The notes below the pieces were generated by a model. That model saw only the letters and a list, made by a program, of their open reading frames with translations, did not search any database and was not told the origin of the DNA. From Pelotomaculum sp. DTU098 (GTDB lineage Bacteria > Bacillota > Desulfotomaculia > Desulfotomaculales > Pelotomaculaceae): 36,091 nt of DNA. The position numbers and the translations under genes are program-made. Positions 1-8,742 of the stretch are shown piece after piece; position 1 is the stretch's first letter; every line of letters begins with the position of its first letter. The stretch is from contig LFSA01000048.1 in NCBI GenBank assembly GCA_001512635.1, positions 10,733 to 46,823 of the forward strand. Reading direction: 5' to 3'.

Positions 1-965
1 GGCGGGGGAAGGGAGAGAAAGCCCTGCCGCTGCTGGGATACACAGCCGTAGCCTGCCGGGACGGGGCCTTCTATGCGGCTGCCCGCCTCACCGAGGACCC
101 CTGCAGGTGGGACCCGGTTCATTATAATACCAAAGAACTGCCGGCACTGGTCCGGAAGAAACGGGCAGAATATCCCCAAAACCGCATTCTCCGCCAGTTG
201 GCCCGCTGCTCCCTGGAGTACCAGTGTTTTACCGCCCAGAATATTTTCTACGGCCGTTGGGAGGGCGGCATACCTGTTTCTCCTTCCTGTAATGCCCGCT
301 GCCTGGGCTGTATTTCCCTGCAACCTGCCGAATGCTGCCCTTCGCCCCAGGCGCGGATAAACTTTAAACCGTCGGTCAGGGAGATTGTCGAGGTAGCCCT
401 GCCTCACCTCCTGCAGGGGGAAGGAAGCATGGTCAGTTTCGGGCAGGGCTGTGAAGGGGAACCGGCCCTGGCCGCGGAGACCATCGTCAAAGCCATCGGG
501 GCAATCCGCAATAAAACCCATCTGGGTACCATCAATATGAACAGCAACGGCGGCCATAGCGCGGGCGTGGCGGATATATGCAGGGCTGGCCTGGATTCCA
601 TCCGGATTAGTCTGATCAGCGCCCGGGAGGACACCTACAGGGCCTATTACCGCCCGGCGGGCTACAGCCTGGAAGATGTCCGCCGCTCCCTGCGGACTGC
701 CTCCTCCTGTGGAGTTTACACGGCCCTGAACCTCCTGGTTCTGCCCGGGCTCACCGACCGGAAAGAGGAAATAGAAGCCCTGCAGGTCCTGCTGCGTGAT
801 ACAGGTGTAAACCAGGTGCAGTTGCGCAACCTGAATATCGACCCGGACCTGCTTTTCCGGCATTTGCCCGGAGGCGGTGAAATCATGGGTATCCCGGCGC
901 TGCTAGAGAGCCTGGGAGAAGTGCCGGGACTGGCTGTGGGAAGCTACAGTCACCCGGTGCGCTGA
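1..965 (+). CDS. Radical SAM domain protein (5' end outside window)
   Basis: The reading frame is open from the left edge (first full codon at base 3) to the TGA at 963-965, so the N-terminus lies outside the window. About 95 residues in, the CxxxCxxC motif CNARCLGC (bases 288-311) marks a radical SAM [4Fe-4S] cluster site. It is followed by a glycine-rich segment (MVSFGQGCEGEP) and a TIM-barrel-like succession ending in a VQLRNLNID segment. Such proteins cleave S-adenosylmethionine to start radical chemistry; the substrate cannot be read from the sequence. An additional Cys-rich N-terminal part (TAVACRDG, EDPCRW, LARCSLEYQC) precedes the motif. The gene is followed by 185 bp and then rpmE, which has its own promoter. 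The family assignment is firm; the specific function is unknown. Confidence 0.85.
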   Translation, partial: RGKGEKALPLLGYTAVACRDGAFYAAARLTEDPCRWDPVHYNTKELPALVRKKRAEYPQNRILRQLARCSLEYQCFTAQNIFYGRWEGGIPVSPSCNARCLGCISLQPAECCPSPQARINFKPSVREIVEVALPHLLQGEGSMVSFGQGCEGEPALAAETIVKAIGAIRNKTHLGTINMNSNGGHSAGVADICRAGLDSIRISLISAREDTYRAYYRPAGYSLEDVRRSLRTASSCGVYTALNLLVLPGLTDRKEEIEALQVLLRDTGVNQVQLRNLNIDPDLLFRHLPGGGEIMGIPALLESLGEVPGLAVGSYSHPVR

Positions 966-1074
966 CCTGTTCGAAAACCCTGCCGCTTGCGGTTTTCCAG
1001 TTCAGGTTATGAGCATATTTGCCAGGTGGGCTCGAACTGTAAGGGGCTTGAAAAATTGCCTCTGCTCAATTCCC

Positions 1075-1103
1075 TTGCGGGTTGGCCGAACCTGTGCTAT
1101 AAT
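1075..1103 (+). promoter_or_regulatory. Sigma-A promoter for rpmE
   Basis: TTGCGG at 1075-1080 and a perfect TATAAT at 1098-1103 are separated by exactly 17 bp. The -10 box lies about 48 bp upstream of the rpmE GTG. This is the cleanest vegetative promoter in the window and probably drives rpmE, perhaps reading on into yqhQ-prfA. Confidence 0.8.
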
Positions 1104-1150
1104 TAGGGAGTGTGTCTTTGTCGTTGACCATGGAAAAGAGGTGAGTACTA

Positions 1151-1354
1151 GTGAAAGAAAATATCCACCCGAAGTACGGTAAAGCAAGAATAACCTGCGT
1201 TTGCGGTGAATCATTTGAAACAGGCTCAACGAAAAAAGAAATGCGCGTGGAGATTTGCTCCAAGTGTCATCCTTTCTTCACGGGCTCGCAGCGGACCGTA
1301 GAAACCGGCGGAAGGGCCGAGCGCTTCCGTAAAAAATACGGTTTATCCAAGTAG
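1151..1354 (+). CDS. rpmE: 50S ribosomal protein L31, zinc-binding type
   Basis: This 67-residue protein matches bacterial L31 type A over its full length (N-terminal [10 protein letters not shown], central HPFFTGSQ, C-terminal FRKKYGL). L31 bridges the two ribosomal subunits. Cys16, Cys18, Cys36 and Cys39 form the CxC...CxxC zinc site, so this is the zinc-containing form rather than the cysteine-free paralogue used under zinc starvation. The GTG start is supported by AAGAGGTGAG a few bases upstream. The gene has its own sigma-A promoter and is followed by an inverted repeat. Placement just before yqhQ-prfA-prmC is typical for Clostridia. Confidence 0.97.
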   Translation: MKENIHPKYGKARITCVCGESFETGSTKKEMRVEICSKCHPFFTGSQRTVETGGRAERFRKKYGLSK

Positions 1355-1365
1355 GGTAGGTTTTG

Positions 1366-1389
1366 GTAGCAGAGCAGGCGCTCTGCTAC
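1366..1389 (+). terminator. Hairpin after rpmE, possible terminator or attenuator
   Basis: A perfect 10-bp inverted repeat (GTAGCAGAGC / GCTCTGCTAC) with a 4-base loop begins 11 bp after the rpmE stop. The sequence after it (TTCTGCATTAG) is only weakly T-rich, so termination may be partial and allow read-through into the yqhQ-prfA cluster. Confidence 0.55.
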
Positions 1390-1471
1390 TTCTGCATTAG
1401 TCTACTGTAAAAGATAACCGCGCCCGTTTTGATAATTGCCGGCGGGCCGGTCAAGGGGAGTGTTGTGGATT

Positions 1472-2344
1472 ATGGGTTCCCCCTTCCAGTACGGAGGCCA
1501 GGCGGTTATTGAGGGTGTCATGATGCGGGGCCCGGACACCCGGGCCGTTGCCGTTCGCCGGCCGGACCAGACCATAGTTGTCGACGAAAAGACGATTGGC
1601 TCCCTGACCAGGCGATTTCCGGTGCTCAAAGCACCCCTGGTGCGCGGTGTGGTGGTGTTGATCGAAGCCCTGGTGCTGGGGATCGAGGCGCTGACTTTTT
1701 CAGCCAACCAGGCTCTCGGTGAAGAAGAAGAAAAGCTGGCTCCCTGGGAAATTTTCGTGACTATGGGGTTCGCCCTGGCTATGGCTATACTCCTGTTTGT
1801 CTTTTTGCCAGTGGCGGCGGCTCACCTACTGAACAGAGTTGCTCCGGGCCCCTTTCTCCAGAACCTCATTGAGGGATTATTCCGGATTGCCATCTTTTTG
1901 GCCTACGTTGTAGCCATCGGGCGGATGGCGGATATCAAGCGGGTTTTTCAGTACCACGGGGCCGAGCACAAGGTCATCAATGCCTATGAGGCTGGGGACC
2001 GGCTTGAGGTGGAGCGGATTCAGCGCTATTCAACCCTCCATCCCCGCTGTGGCACAAGTTTTCTTTTGATTGTTCTGCTCATCAGCATCATGCTCTTTTC
2101 CTTATTGGGGGAGCAGGTGCTCTGGTGGCGAATTCTCTCCCGGGTTCTTCTCTTACCGGTGGTTGCGGGAATATCTTATGAATTGCTTAAAATATCAGGT
2201 AAGTATTATTCACTTCCCTTGTGCCGCGTGCTGGTTGCGCCGGGGCTGTGGGTGCAAAAGCTGACCACCGGTCCGCCTGACGACGGGCAGGTGGAGGTTG
2301 CGCTGGCCGCTTTCGAGGCTGTAGCGAAGGAGCGTGAAAAGTAG
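1472..2344 (+). CDS. YqhQ-like DUF1385 membrane protein
   Basis: The 290-residue product opens with [14 protein letters not shown], the hallmark of the DUF1385/YqhQ family, whose biochemical role is not established. A soluble N-terminal part is followed by hydrophobic segments (around [50 protein letters not shown] and [14 protein letters not shown]). A conserved polar stretch, [15 protein letters not shown] and [10 protein letters not shown], suggests a metal or ligand site. I chose ATG at 1472 because AAGGGGAG precedes it at 1453-1460 and the family starts near GGQAV; an in-frame TTG at 1436 is less likely. The stop overlaps the prfA start by one base, implying coupled translation. Co-location with prfA and prmC is common in Clostridia. 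Confidence 0.85.
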   Translation: MGSPFQYGGQAVIEGVMMRGPDTRAVAVRRPDQTIVVDEKTIGSLTRRFPVLKAPLVRGVVVLIEALVLGIEALTFSANQALGEEEEKLAPWEIFVTMGFALAMAILLFVFLPVAAAHLLNRVAPGPFLQNLIEGLFRIAIFLAYVVAIGRMADIKRVFQYHGAEHKVINAYEAGDRLEVERIQRYSTLHPRCGTSFLLIVLLISIMLFSLLGEQVLWWRILSRVLLLPVVAGISYELLKISGKYYSLPLCRVLVAPGLWVQKLTTGPPDDGQVEVALAAFEAVAKEREK

Positions 2345-3411
2345 TGTTTCAAAAACTGGACAGCCTGGAGGAACGGTATGAGGAACTGGGCAATCTTATT
2401 GGCGATCAGCAGGTCATGGCCGATCTCAGCCGCTGGCAGCAATATGTCAAGTTGCACTCCGAATTAAGCGAGGTTGTTGAGACATACCGGGAATATAAAA
2501 AAGTCAACAAAGAAATTAAAGAGGCAAAAACCCTCTTGCAGGAAGAATCGGACGGGGAGATGCGGGAACTGGCCCAGGCCGAGCTGGATGAACTGGTGCA
2601 GAGAAAGGCGGAGCTGGAGCAGCGCCTCAAGGTGCTCCTTTTGCCCAGGGATCCCAACGATGAAAAAAACGTCATCCTTGAAATCCGGGCCGGTACCGGC
2701 GGCGAGGAGGCAGCCCTGTTTGCCGCGGACCTGTTCCGGATGTATGCGCGCTACGCCGAGCGGCAGGGCTGGAAGACGGAAATCCTGGACGCTAACCCCA
2801 CCGATATCGGCGGCTTTAAAGAGGTAATCGTTTTGCTGGAAGGCAAGGGGGCATACAGCCGGTTGAAATTCGAGAGCGGTGTGCACAGGGTCCAGCGCGT
2901 TCCCACCACCGAGTCCGGCGGTCGCATCCATACCTCTGCGGCTACGGTGGCGGTGCTGCCGGAGGCCGAGGAGGTGGACGTGGAGATCGACCCCAATGAT
3001 TTGCGGATCGACGTGTTTTGCTCCTCCGGTCACGGGGGGCAGTCCGTCAATACAACCCAATCCGCTGTCCGGATTACCCACATCCCCACGGGTATCGTTG
3101 TTTCCATGCAGGACGAAAAATCGCAGCACAAGAATAAGGATAAGGCAATGAAAGTGCTGCGGGCCCGCCTTCTTGACCGGGCTCAGCAAGAGCAGCAGCA
3201 GAAAATGTCCAGTACCCGCAGGTCCATGGTGGGAACAGGGGACCGCAGCGAGAGGATCCGTACCTACAACTTTCCTCAAAACCGGGTCTCCGACCACCGG
3301 GTGGGGCTTACCCTGCACCGGCTGGACGCCGTTTTGGAAGGGGACTTGGACGAAATTATCGATGCTCTGGTGACCACGGACCAGGCGGAAAGATTAAAAC
3401 AGGCGGACTAA
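2344..3411 (+). CDS. prfA: Peptide chain release factor 1 (RF1)
   Basis: A 355-residue class I release factor of normal length. GGQ at residues 231-233, within [16 protein letters not shown], is the tripeptide that triggers peptidyl-tRNA hydrolysis; its Gln is the methylation target of PrmC, encoded next. The recognition region reads [19 protein letters not shown], with the P-x-T tripeptide (PTT, 187-189) expected for RF1, which reads UAA and UAG, and not the SPF of RF2. The N-terminal 100 residues are helical and charged, as in domain 1. The GTG start shares its G with the TAG of the preceding gene, and an AAGGAG lies about 11 bases upstream. No programmed-frameshift signature is present, consistent with RF1 rather than RF2. 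Confidence 0.97.
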   Translation: MFQKLDSLEERYEELGNLIGDQQVMADLSRWQQYVKLHSELSEVVETYREYKKVNKEIKEAKTLLQEESDGEMRELAQAELDELVQRKAELEQRLKVLLLPRDPNDEKNVILEIRAGTGGEEAALFAADLFRMYARYAERQGWKTEILDANPTDIGGFKEVIVLLEGKGAYSRLKFESGVHRVQRVPTTESGGRIHTSAATVAVLPEAEEVDVEIDPNDLRIDVFCSSGHGGQSVNTTQSAVRITHIPTGIVVSMQDEKSQHKNKDKAMKVLRARLLDRAQQEQQQKMSSTRRSMVGTGDRSERIRTYNFPQNRVSDHRVGLTLHRLDAVLEGDLDEIIDALVTTDQAERLKQAD

Positions 3412-3489
3412 AGCTTTTATCAGGGTCAGGCATTTGGCTCCCTGCTTTGGGGGGTAATTTGCCCGGCCCTTTTACGAGGTGGGGAGAAT

Positions 3490-4356
3490 TTGCAGCTAAC
3501 CATGGGTGAGGCCCTGCTCAGGGCCAGGCAGCAGCTGAAAAAGGGAATAAACAGCGGCTCTCCGGCGCTGGACGCCGAGGTTTTGCTCGCCAGCGTTACG
3601 GGAATGGACCGGGCCGGTATCTACCGGGACTGGGAGAGGAACCTGCCCAAGGAGTTGGAGGCCCTTTTTTTTGAGCTGGTGGGCAGGCGCTGCTCAGGTG
3701 AACCGGTGGCTTACCTGACCGGACAAAAGGAGTTTATGGGCCTTAACTTTAGTGTCAATCCCTCCGTGCTGATCCCCCGGCCGGAGACCGAGCTCCTGGT
3801 TGAAACCGCCCTCAAAATACTCCCTCCCTCTGCCGCAGTTATTGATGTGGGCACGGGCAGCGGGGCCATTGCCGTCAGTTTGGCCTTTTACCGGACCGAT
3901 TTAGTGGTTTACGCCACTGACTGCTCTCCGGAAGCCCTGAGCGTGGCCCGTTTGAATGCGGCCAGGCTGGGAGTGGGGGAGCGCTGTTATTTTTACCAGG
4001 GCGATCTCTTAGAACCTCTATCCGCCAGCGGGTTAGCAGGCCGGGTGGATCTGATCGCAGCCAACCTTCCCTATATCGCCCGGGACGAGTATCCCGTTTT
4101 GCCCGTAGAGGTCCGCAACTTTGAGCCGGCCCTGGCCCTGGATGGGGGTGCCGACGGGCTGGCCTGCTACCGCCGTTTGATTCCAGCCGCACCCCCTTTT
4201 TTAAAACAGGGCGGCTTTTTGCTGCTGGAAATTGGCTGCCGGCAGGGGCAGGCGTCGCTGGACTTGTTTGAAAAGCCGGCCTGGGAGGTAGCTGTGCTTA
4301 AAGACCTGGCCGGCCTGGACAGGCTGGTGGTTGCCCGGTACCTGGGAAGGGCTTGA
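3490..4356 (+). CDS. prmC: Release factor glutamine methyltransferase PrmC (HemK)
   Basis: This 288-residue class I SAM-dependent methyltransferase methylates the GGQ glutamine of release factors and follows the prfA gene, its substrate. The N-terminal helical domain (LDAEVLLASVTGMDR, GEPVAYLTGQKEFMGL) and the IPRPETELLVE motif are typical. The SAM loop is DVGTGSGA (119-126). The catalytic motif, usually NPPY, reads NLPY here (192-195); the Leu variant keeps the Asn, Pro and Tyr. TTG at 3490 is chosen because GAGGTGGGGAG sits directly upstream; an ATG at 3502 is possible but badly spaced. Length agrees with the family. Confidence 0.95.
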   Translation: MQLTMGEALLRARQQLKKGINSGSPALDAEVLLASVTGMDRAGIYRDWERNLPKELEALFFELVGRRCSGEPVAYLTGQKEFMGLNFSVNPSVLIPRPETELLVETALKILPPSAAVIDVGTGSGAIAVSLAFYRTDLVVYATDCSPEALSVARLNAARLGVGERCYFYQGDLLEPLSASGLAGRVDLIAANLPYIARDEYPVLPVEVRNFEPALALDGGADGLACYRRLIPAAPPFLKQGGFLLLEIGCRQGQASLDLFEKPAWEVAVLKDLAGLDRLVVARYLGRA

Positions 4357-4436
4357 AATAGCCCGGGAACCGGTATTGCCTGTGGTAGGTTCTGAAAGAT
4401 CCTGTTACTATTGATTTAACCCGGAAGAGGTCAGGT

Positions 4437-5513
4437 ATGGAAAATAAACTTGCAACCCGCTACATCAAGGTTAATCCAGCCTGCCCCGAGACGGATGCTA
4501 TCCTGGAAGCGGGACGGATCCTGAGCCGGGGCGGGCTGGTGGCCTTTCCCACGGAGACCGTCTACGGCCTTGGGGCCAACGCCCTTGACGGGAGGGCAGT
4601 GGCCAGAATTTTTAAGGCCAAGGGGCGTCCTGCGGACAACCCCCTGATTGTACATGTGGCCTGCCGGGAGGATGTCAAAAGCCTGGCTAAAAGCATTCCT
4701 CCTGCTGCGGGAGTTTTGATGGATGCTTTCTGGCCCGGCCCCCTCACGCTGGTCCTGCCCGCCGGGCCGGCGGTGCCGCTAGAGACGACGGCCGGCCTGG
4801 AGACGCTGGCGGTGCGCATGCCCCGCCACCCGGTTGCCCTGGCCCTGATCAGGGCGGCCGGCGTGCCCCTGGCGGCACCCAGCGCCAACCTGTCGGGGCG
4901 GCCCAGCCCGACCACGGCGCAGCATGTTTTGCAGGACCTTAACGGCCGTATTGAGGCCGTCCTGGACGGAGGCCCGACCGGGGTAGGCCTGGAATCCACG
5001 GTGCTGGATTTGACAGGGTCAGTTCCGGTAGTCCTGAGGCCCGGGGGAGTCACACCGGAGGAATTGAGAGAGTTACTGGGTGAGGTGGAGGTTGAAAAGG
5101 CCTTCAGTGACAGGCCCCGTTCACCCGGTATGAAATATACCCATTACGCGCCGGACGCGCCCCTCCTGCTTATTGAGGGGTCACCCGGAGCGGTTGCTGC
5201 CCGCTTGCTGGAACTGGCCAGGGAACAGAAGGCTCTGGGCAGGCGGGTGGGTATCCTCTCCTGCTCCGGCAACCGGGATTATGCTTCGGTAGGGGAAGTG
5301 GTTCTGGCCGGACGCAGGGAGGACCCCGAAACGGTGGCAGCCGGCTTGTATGCCGCTCTGCGCCGCTTTGACGAACTGGGTGTCGATTTAATCCTGGCAG
5401 AGGGTTTAGAGGACAGCGGTATCGGGCTGGCGATCATGAACCGCCTGAGAAAGGCTGCTGACAGGCGGATCATAGCCGATGGTCCGGTTTCCTCCAATGG
5501 AAAACAGCCTTAG
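4437..5513 (+). CDS. sua5: Threonylcarbamoyl-AMP synthase, long Sua5 form
   Basis: This enzyme makes threonylcarbamoyl-AMP from threonine, bicarbonate and ATP for the t6A37 modification of ANN-reading tRNAs. The YrdC/Sua5 fold is clear: GGLVAFPTETVYGLGANA, then KAKGRPADNPLIVHV, and SANLSGRPSPTTAQHV. At 358 residues it is the two-domain Sua5 type rather than the short TsaC. A linker (SPGMKYTHYAPDAPLLLIEG) leads into the C-terminal Sua5 domain of about 120 residues. The B. subtilis orthologue ywlC lies in the same gene neighbourhood, upstream of mntP and ywlE. The ATG is preceded by GGAAGAGGT. The spoIIR gene found near ywlC in Bacillus is absent; only 80 bp separate prmC and this gene. Confidence 0.95.
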   Translation: MENKLATRYIKVNPACPETDAILEAGRILSRGGLVAFPTETVYGLGANALDGRAVARIFKAKGRPADNPLIVHVACREDVKSLAKSIPPAAGVLMDAFWPGPLTLVLPAGPAVPLETTAGLETLAVRMPRHPVALALIRAAGVPLAAPSANLSGRPSPTTAQHVLQDLNGRIEAVLDGGPTGVGLESTVLDLTGSVPVVLRPGGVTPEELRELLGEVEVEKAFSDRPRSPGMKYTHYAPDAPLLLIEGSPGAVAARLLELAREQKALGRRVGILSCSGNRDYASVGEVVLAGRREDPETVAAGLYAALRRFDELGVDLILAEGLEDSGIGLAIMNRLRKAADRRIIADGPVSSNGKQP

Positions 5514-5624
5514 ACTTTAAGCAAAAGGTATTAAATAAAAGGCAAGCGGAATAACTAATTTTAATGGTTTAATTAAGACCGGTGGTTAAAGACAAGTCTA
5601 AAATTTTCCGGACCGGAGTGTACT

Positions 5625-6167
5625 ATGAGCCTTTTTACTTTGCTGGCCCTGGCGGCAGCGCTGGGAACAGACGCCTTTTCCCTCTGTGTGGGAGTGGGGC
5701 TGGCCGGTGTGAACCGGCGGCAGATTATCCTGATTAGCGCCGTTATATTGGTGTTCCATATTTTTATGCCCCTGGCCGGCTGGTACGCAGGGGAACTGGC
5801 AGGGAGCCTGATCGGCCGCGCGGCTGCAGTTCTAGGTTCGGCTCTTCTAATTTACCTGGGTGTCAGGATGATCCTGGGTTCATTGAAAAATGACCATGGT
5901 CTGGAGTCTCCGTTAAACGGCTTTAGCCTGAAAAGCCTGGTTTTACTGGGTGCAAGTGTCAGTATGGATGCCCTAAGCGTGGGTTTTACCCTGGGTACGC
6001 AACAGGTTAATCTCCTCCTGGCAGCAGGTGTAATCGGGCTGGTGGCAGGTCTGATGACGGCCTGCGGTTTGGTTTTTGGGAGGTTCCTGGGTACCCGTGT
6101 AGGTGAGCGAGCCCAGCTGCTGGGAGGCCTGATCCTGATCGGTATCGGGATCAAGCTCTTGTTTTAA
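5625..6167 (+). CDS. mntP: Manganese efflux pump MntP
   Basis: A 180-residue, almost wholly hydrophobic protein with about six transmembrane helices. The two internal repeats characteristic of the MntP (YebN/DUF204) family are visible: LGTDAFSLCVGVGLAG near the N-terminus and GASVSMDALSVGFTLG in the second half. The membrane-embedded Asp residues of these motifs are the likely Mn(II) ligands. The family exports excess manganese across the inner membrane. It lies at the position of B. subtilis ywlD, between ywlC and ywlE. A 111-bp AT-rich gap separates it from sua5; I see no recognisable yybP-ykoY manganese riboswitch there. An ACCGGAGTG ribosome binding site precedes the ATG. Confidence 0.94.
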   Translation: MSLFTLLALAAALGTDAFSLCVGVGLAGVNRRQIILISAVILVFHIFMPLAGWYAGELAGSLIGRAAAVLGSALLIYLGVRMILGSLKNDHGLESPLNGFSLKSLVLLGASVSMDALSVGFTLGTQQVNLLLAAGVIGLVAGLMTACGLVFGRFLGTRVGERAQLLGGLILIGIGIKLLF

Positions 6168-6238
6168 AAGCAGGAGGGAAGCCATGCTGAAAACCGGGAA
6201 TAATGGTGAGGCATGACGTGACAAGAGAAGACTCCTTA

Positions 6239-6252
6239 CTTATCCGGATAAG
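6239..6252. repeat. Perfect 14-bp palindrome upstream of ywlE
   Basis: CTTATCCGGATAAG is its own reverse complement. It lies in the 248-bp gap between mntP and ywlE, about 165 bp upstream of the ywlE start, with no T-tract. It could be an operator for an unknown dimeric regulator. No convincing -35/-10 pair was found next to it. Confidence 0.35.
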
Positions 6253-6415
6253 GTTCCGTTAATAAAATGCCCTGGATGGCTGTGCGATCCAAACATATTG
6301 AGGCGCAAGTTGATTATCAGGATTTACGCATAACTTTGCAGGAGTTCATAATTTCGATATTCAAATTTAAAATTAATTTTTCTTGAAATTTACTTATCGG
6401 CAGGTGAAAGCTCCT

Positions 6416-6904
6416 GTGAAAATTCTTTTTGTGTGCACCGGCAACACTTGCCGCAGCAGTATGGCCGGCGCCCTGGCGCGCAAAATACTGGAGGAACGGG
6501 GTCAACGGGAAATCCAGGTATCTTCTGCCGGGATTGCGGCTTTTCCCGGCGAACAGGCTTCCCGGGAAGCCATCCAGGTCATGTCGGAAATGGGAATCTC
6601 CCTCCATGACCACCGGGCAACCCGCCTTACTCCGGAAGATATCCGGGAAGCCGATCTGGTGCTGACCATGACAGCCGCCCACCGGGAATACATCAAAAGG
6701 CTGGTTCCCCAGTGTTCGGAAAAAGTATTTACCCTTGCCGGTTATGCCGGGGCGGAATCTGAAGATATTCCGGACCCCCTGGGCTATCCCCTGGATGCTT
6801 ACCGGGAGTGCGCCCGGAAGCTGGAAGAACTGATTGCCCGCTCTCTGGCAAAGCTGGCTGAAGAGGGTGGCGCCCAAATTAATCGACAGGTTAAAAAGGA
6901 ATAA
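6416..6904 (+). CDS. ywlE: Low-molecular-weight phosphatase, likely protein-arginine phosphatase YwlE
   Basis: A 162-residue LMW-PTP family enzyme. The P-loop CTGNTCRS (residues 7-14) gives the CX5R(S) signature with nucleophile Cys7 and Arg13; Asp120 in IPDP supplies the general acid. Thr11 occupies the position that in B. subtilis YwlE gives preference for phospho-arginine over phospho-tyrosine, so an arginine phosphatase opposing the McsB kinase is the best guess. GTG at 6416 is chosen: CAGGTG sits upstream, and MKILFVCTGNTCRS matches family N-termini; a TTG at 6383 would add an unneeded extension. Neighbours mntP and rpiB are the same as in Bacillus. Confidence 0.93.
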   Translation: MKILFVCTGNTCRSSMAGALARKILEERGQREIQVSSAGIAAFPGEQASREAIQVMSEMGISLHDHRATRLTPEDIREADLVLTMTAAHREYIKRLVPQCSEKVFTLAGYAGAESEDIPDPLGYPLDAYRECARKLEELIARSLAKLAEEGGAQINRQVKKE

Positions 6905-6970
6905 GCCAATTCTTGTAGAACATTGTAAGTTATGTTTAACTCAAATAATTATGTTGAAAGGATGCCTGGC

Positions 6971-7429
6971 ATGAAGGTTGCCGTGGCCAGTGATCACGGT
7001 GGATTCAGGTTAAAACAAGAAGTTGTGGCCTTACTGGAGAAATCCGGCATAGAGTATCAGGATTTCGGGACTTTTTCAGAGGAACCGGTGGATTATCCCG
7101 ACCTGGCCCTGCAGGTGGCCGAAGCTGTGCAAAAGGGTGATTTTGACCGGGGTATTATCTGCTGTGGTACGGGGATCGGTGTGGCTATTGCGGCAAACAA
7201 GGTGCCCGGGATCAGGGCGGCCCTGTGTCACGACACCTTTTCCGCCAGGGCTGCGAGGGAGCATAATGATGCCAATGTCCTGACCATGGGCCAGCGGGTG
7301 ATTGGCCCGGGTCTAGCCGGGGATATCGTTGCAGCCTGGCTCCAGGCGGAATTTCAAGGGGGACGGCACGAACGCCGGGTCGCCAAAATATGTGCAATCG
7401 AAAAAAAATACAATTGTTCGAGCCGGTAA
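6971..7429 (+). CDS. rpiB: Ribose-5-phosphate isomerase B
   Basis: This 152-residue RpiB/LacAB family isomerase interconverts ribose 5-phosphate and ribulose 5-phosphate in the non-oxidative pentose phosphate pathway. Conserved features are SDHGG (7-11), CGTGIG with the catalytic-position Cys65, and [21 protein letters not shown] with His98 as the second catalytic candidate. ATG at 6971 is used because GAAAGG lies 11 bases upstream and the product then starts [11 protein letters not shown] as in homologues; an ATG at 6932 lacks a ribosome binding site. The gene matches ywlF in the Bacillus order and supplies ribose phosphate upstream of the folate and nucleotide genes that follow. Confidence 0.95.
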   Translation: MKVAVASDHGGFRLKQEVVALLEKSGIEYQDFGTFSEEPVDYPDLALQVAEAVQKGDFDRGIICCGTGIGVAIAANKVPGIRAALCHDTFSARAAREHNDANVLTMGQRVIGPGLAGDIVAAWLQAEFQGGRHERRVAKICAIEKKYNCSSR

Positions 7430-7460
7430 GCCTAAGGACCGGCTGCGGGGAGGATTTTTT

Positions 7461-8708
7461 ATGAGTATAAAGAGGCCTCTTGCAGAAGTGGACCCGGAAG
7501 TTTTCCGGGCGATTGAGCTGGAAACTGAGCGGCAGCGCCGTACCCTGGAATTAATAGCATCGGAGAACGCGGCCAGCTGTGCGGTCATGGAGGCCCAGAG
7601 CTCCGTACTGACAAATAAATACGCTGAAGGTTACCCCGGGCACCGTTATTATGGAGGCTGCGAATTTGTCGATATAGTGGAAAGCCTGGCTATTGAGAGG
7701 GCCAGGGAGCTGTTTTCGGCAGACTACGCCAACGTTCAGCCACATTCGGGTTCCCAGGCCAATACGGCAACTTACTTTGCCCTCCTGCAACCCGGCGACA
7801 CCATTCTGGGTATGAACCTCGCTCACGGCGGACATCTGACCCACGGCAGCCCCATTAACATATCCGGCAAGTACTTTAAATTTGCTTTTTACGGAGTGGA
7901 AAAGGAAACCGGCCTAATTGATTATGAGAAGGTTTTCGGTATTGCTTTCGAGCACAAGCCGAAAATGATTGTGGCAGGTGCCAGCGCTTACCCCCGGGCC
8001 ATTGATTTTTACAAAATGAAGGAAATTGCTGAAGAGATAGGCGCCTACTTGATGGTGGATATGGCTCACATTGCCGGGCTGGTGGCGGCGGGCCTGCACC
8101 AGAATCCTGTGCCCCATGCCGATGTGGTAACTACAACCACCCACAAAACCCTGCGGGGCCCCAGGGGAGGGTTGATCCTGAGCCGGGACGCTGAAAAGTA
8201 CGGGACTAAACTAAACAGGGCAGTCTTTCCCGGGATCCAGGGGGGACCCCTGATGCATGTAATCGCCGCCAAAGCAGTTGCTTTAAAAGAAGCGCTGGAG
8301 CCCGGTTTTAAGGATTACCAGCAAAGGATTGTAAACAACGCCCGGGCGCTGGCTGCTGCGCTTAAGGAAAGGGGCTTTGATCTCGTATCCGGGGGCACCG
8401 ATACCCATTTGATGCTGGTGGACCTGAGGAGTAAAAGTATTACCGGCAGGGAAGCCCAGGAGCTCCTAGATACTGTAGGCCTTACCGTTAATAAAAACGC
8501 CATTCCCTTTGATCCGCAGCCGCCCAACATAGCCAGTGGTATCCGCATCGGTACCCCGGCAGTGACCACCCGCGGCTTGAACGAAGCGGATATGGTTCAG
8601 ATTGCGGAGATTATCGACTATACCCTGGCCAACCGCGATAACCCGGACAAACTGGAACGGGCCAGGGCCGAGGTGGCCAGTTTGTGCGACCGTTATCCCC
8701 TGTATTAG
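7461..8708 (+). CDS. glyA: Serine hydroxymethyltransferase
   Basis: A 415-residue PLP enzyme converting serine and tetrahydrofolate to glycine and 5,10-methylene-THF. Family blocks are complete: LELIASEN near the N-terminus, [39 protein letters not shown], and the PLP lysine Lys229 in [13 protein letters not shown]. The C-terminal block [16 protein letters not shown] and [14 protein letters not shown] is also intact. ATG at 7461 follows GGGGAGGAT. Only 31 bp separate it from rpiB, so the genes are likely co-transcribed. No glycine riboswitch precedes it. The methylene-THF it makes is the cofactor for thymidylate synthesis, which fits the dCMP deaminase encoded next. Confidence 0.98.
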   Translation: MSIKRPLAEVDPEVFRAIELETERQRRTLELIASENAASCAVMEAQSSVLTNKYAEGYPGHRYYGGCEFVDIVESLAIERARELFSADYANVQPHSGSQANTATYFALLQPGDTILGMNLAHGGHLTHGSPINISGKYFKFAFYGVEKETGLIDYEKVFGIAFEHKPKMIVAGASAYPRAIDFYKMKEIAEEIGAYLMVDMAHIAGLVAAGLHQNPVPHADVVTTTTHKTLRGPRGGLILSRDAEKYGTKLNRAVFPGIQGGPLMHVIAAKAVALKEALEPGFKDYQQRIVNNARALAAALKERGFDLVSGGTDTHLMLVDLRSKSITGREAQELLDTVGLTVNKNAIPFDPQPPNIASGIRIGTPAVTTRGLNEADMVQIAEIIDYTLANRDNPDKLERARAEVASLCDRYPLY

Positions 8709-8742
8709 GAAGGGCTTGTGTACCGGTGGCAGGTGTGGAGAT

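Noticed and set aside
2464-3318. 284-codon reverse-strand frame
   Set aside because: It is antisense to prfA; the forward frame encodes a complete RF1.
5514-5624. Possible manganese riboswitch before mntP
   Set aside because: The 111-bp gap shows no recognisable yybP-ykoY helices or conserved loops.
6184-6216. 10-codon ATG-TGA frame after a good AGGAGGG site downstream of mntP
   Set aside because: It is too short to support as a gene; it may be a leftover ribosome binding site or leader, but nothing confirms it.
7430-7460. Glycine riboswitch before glyA
   Set aside because: The gap is 31 bp, far too short.
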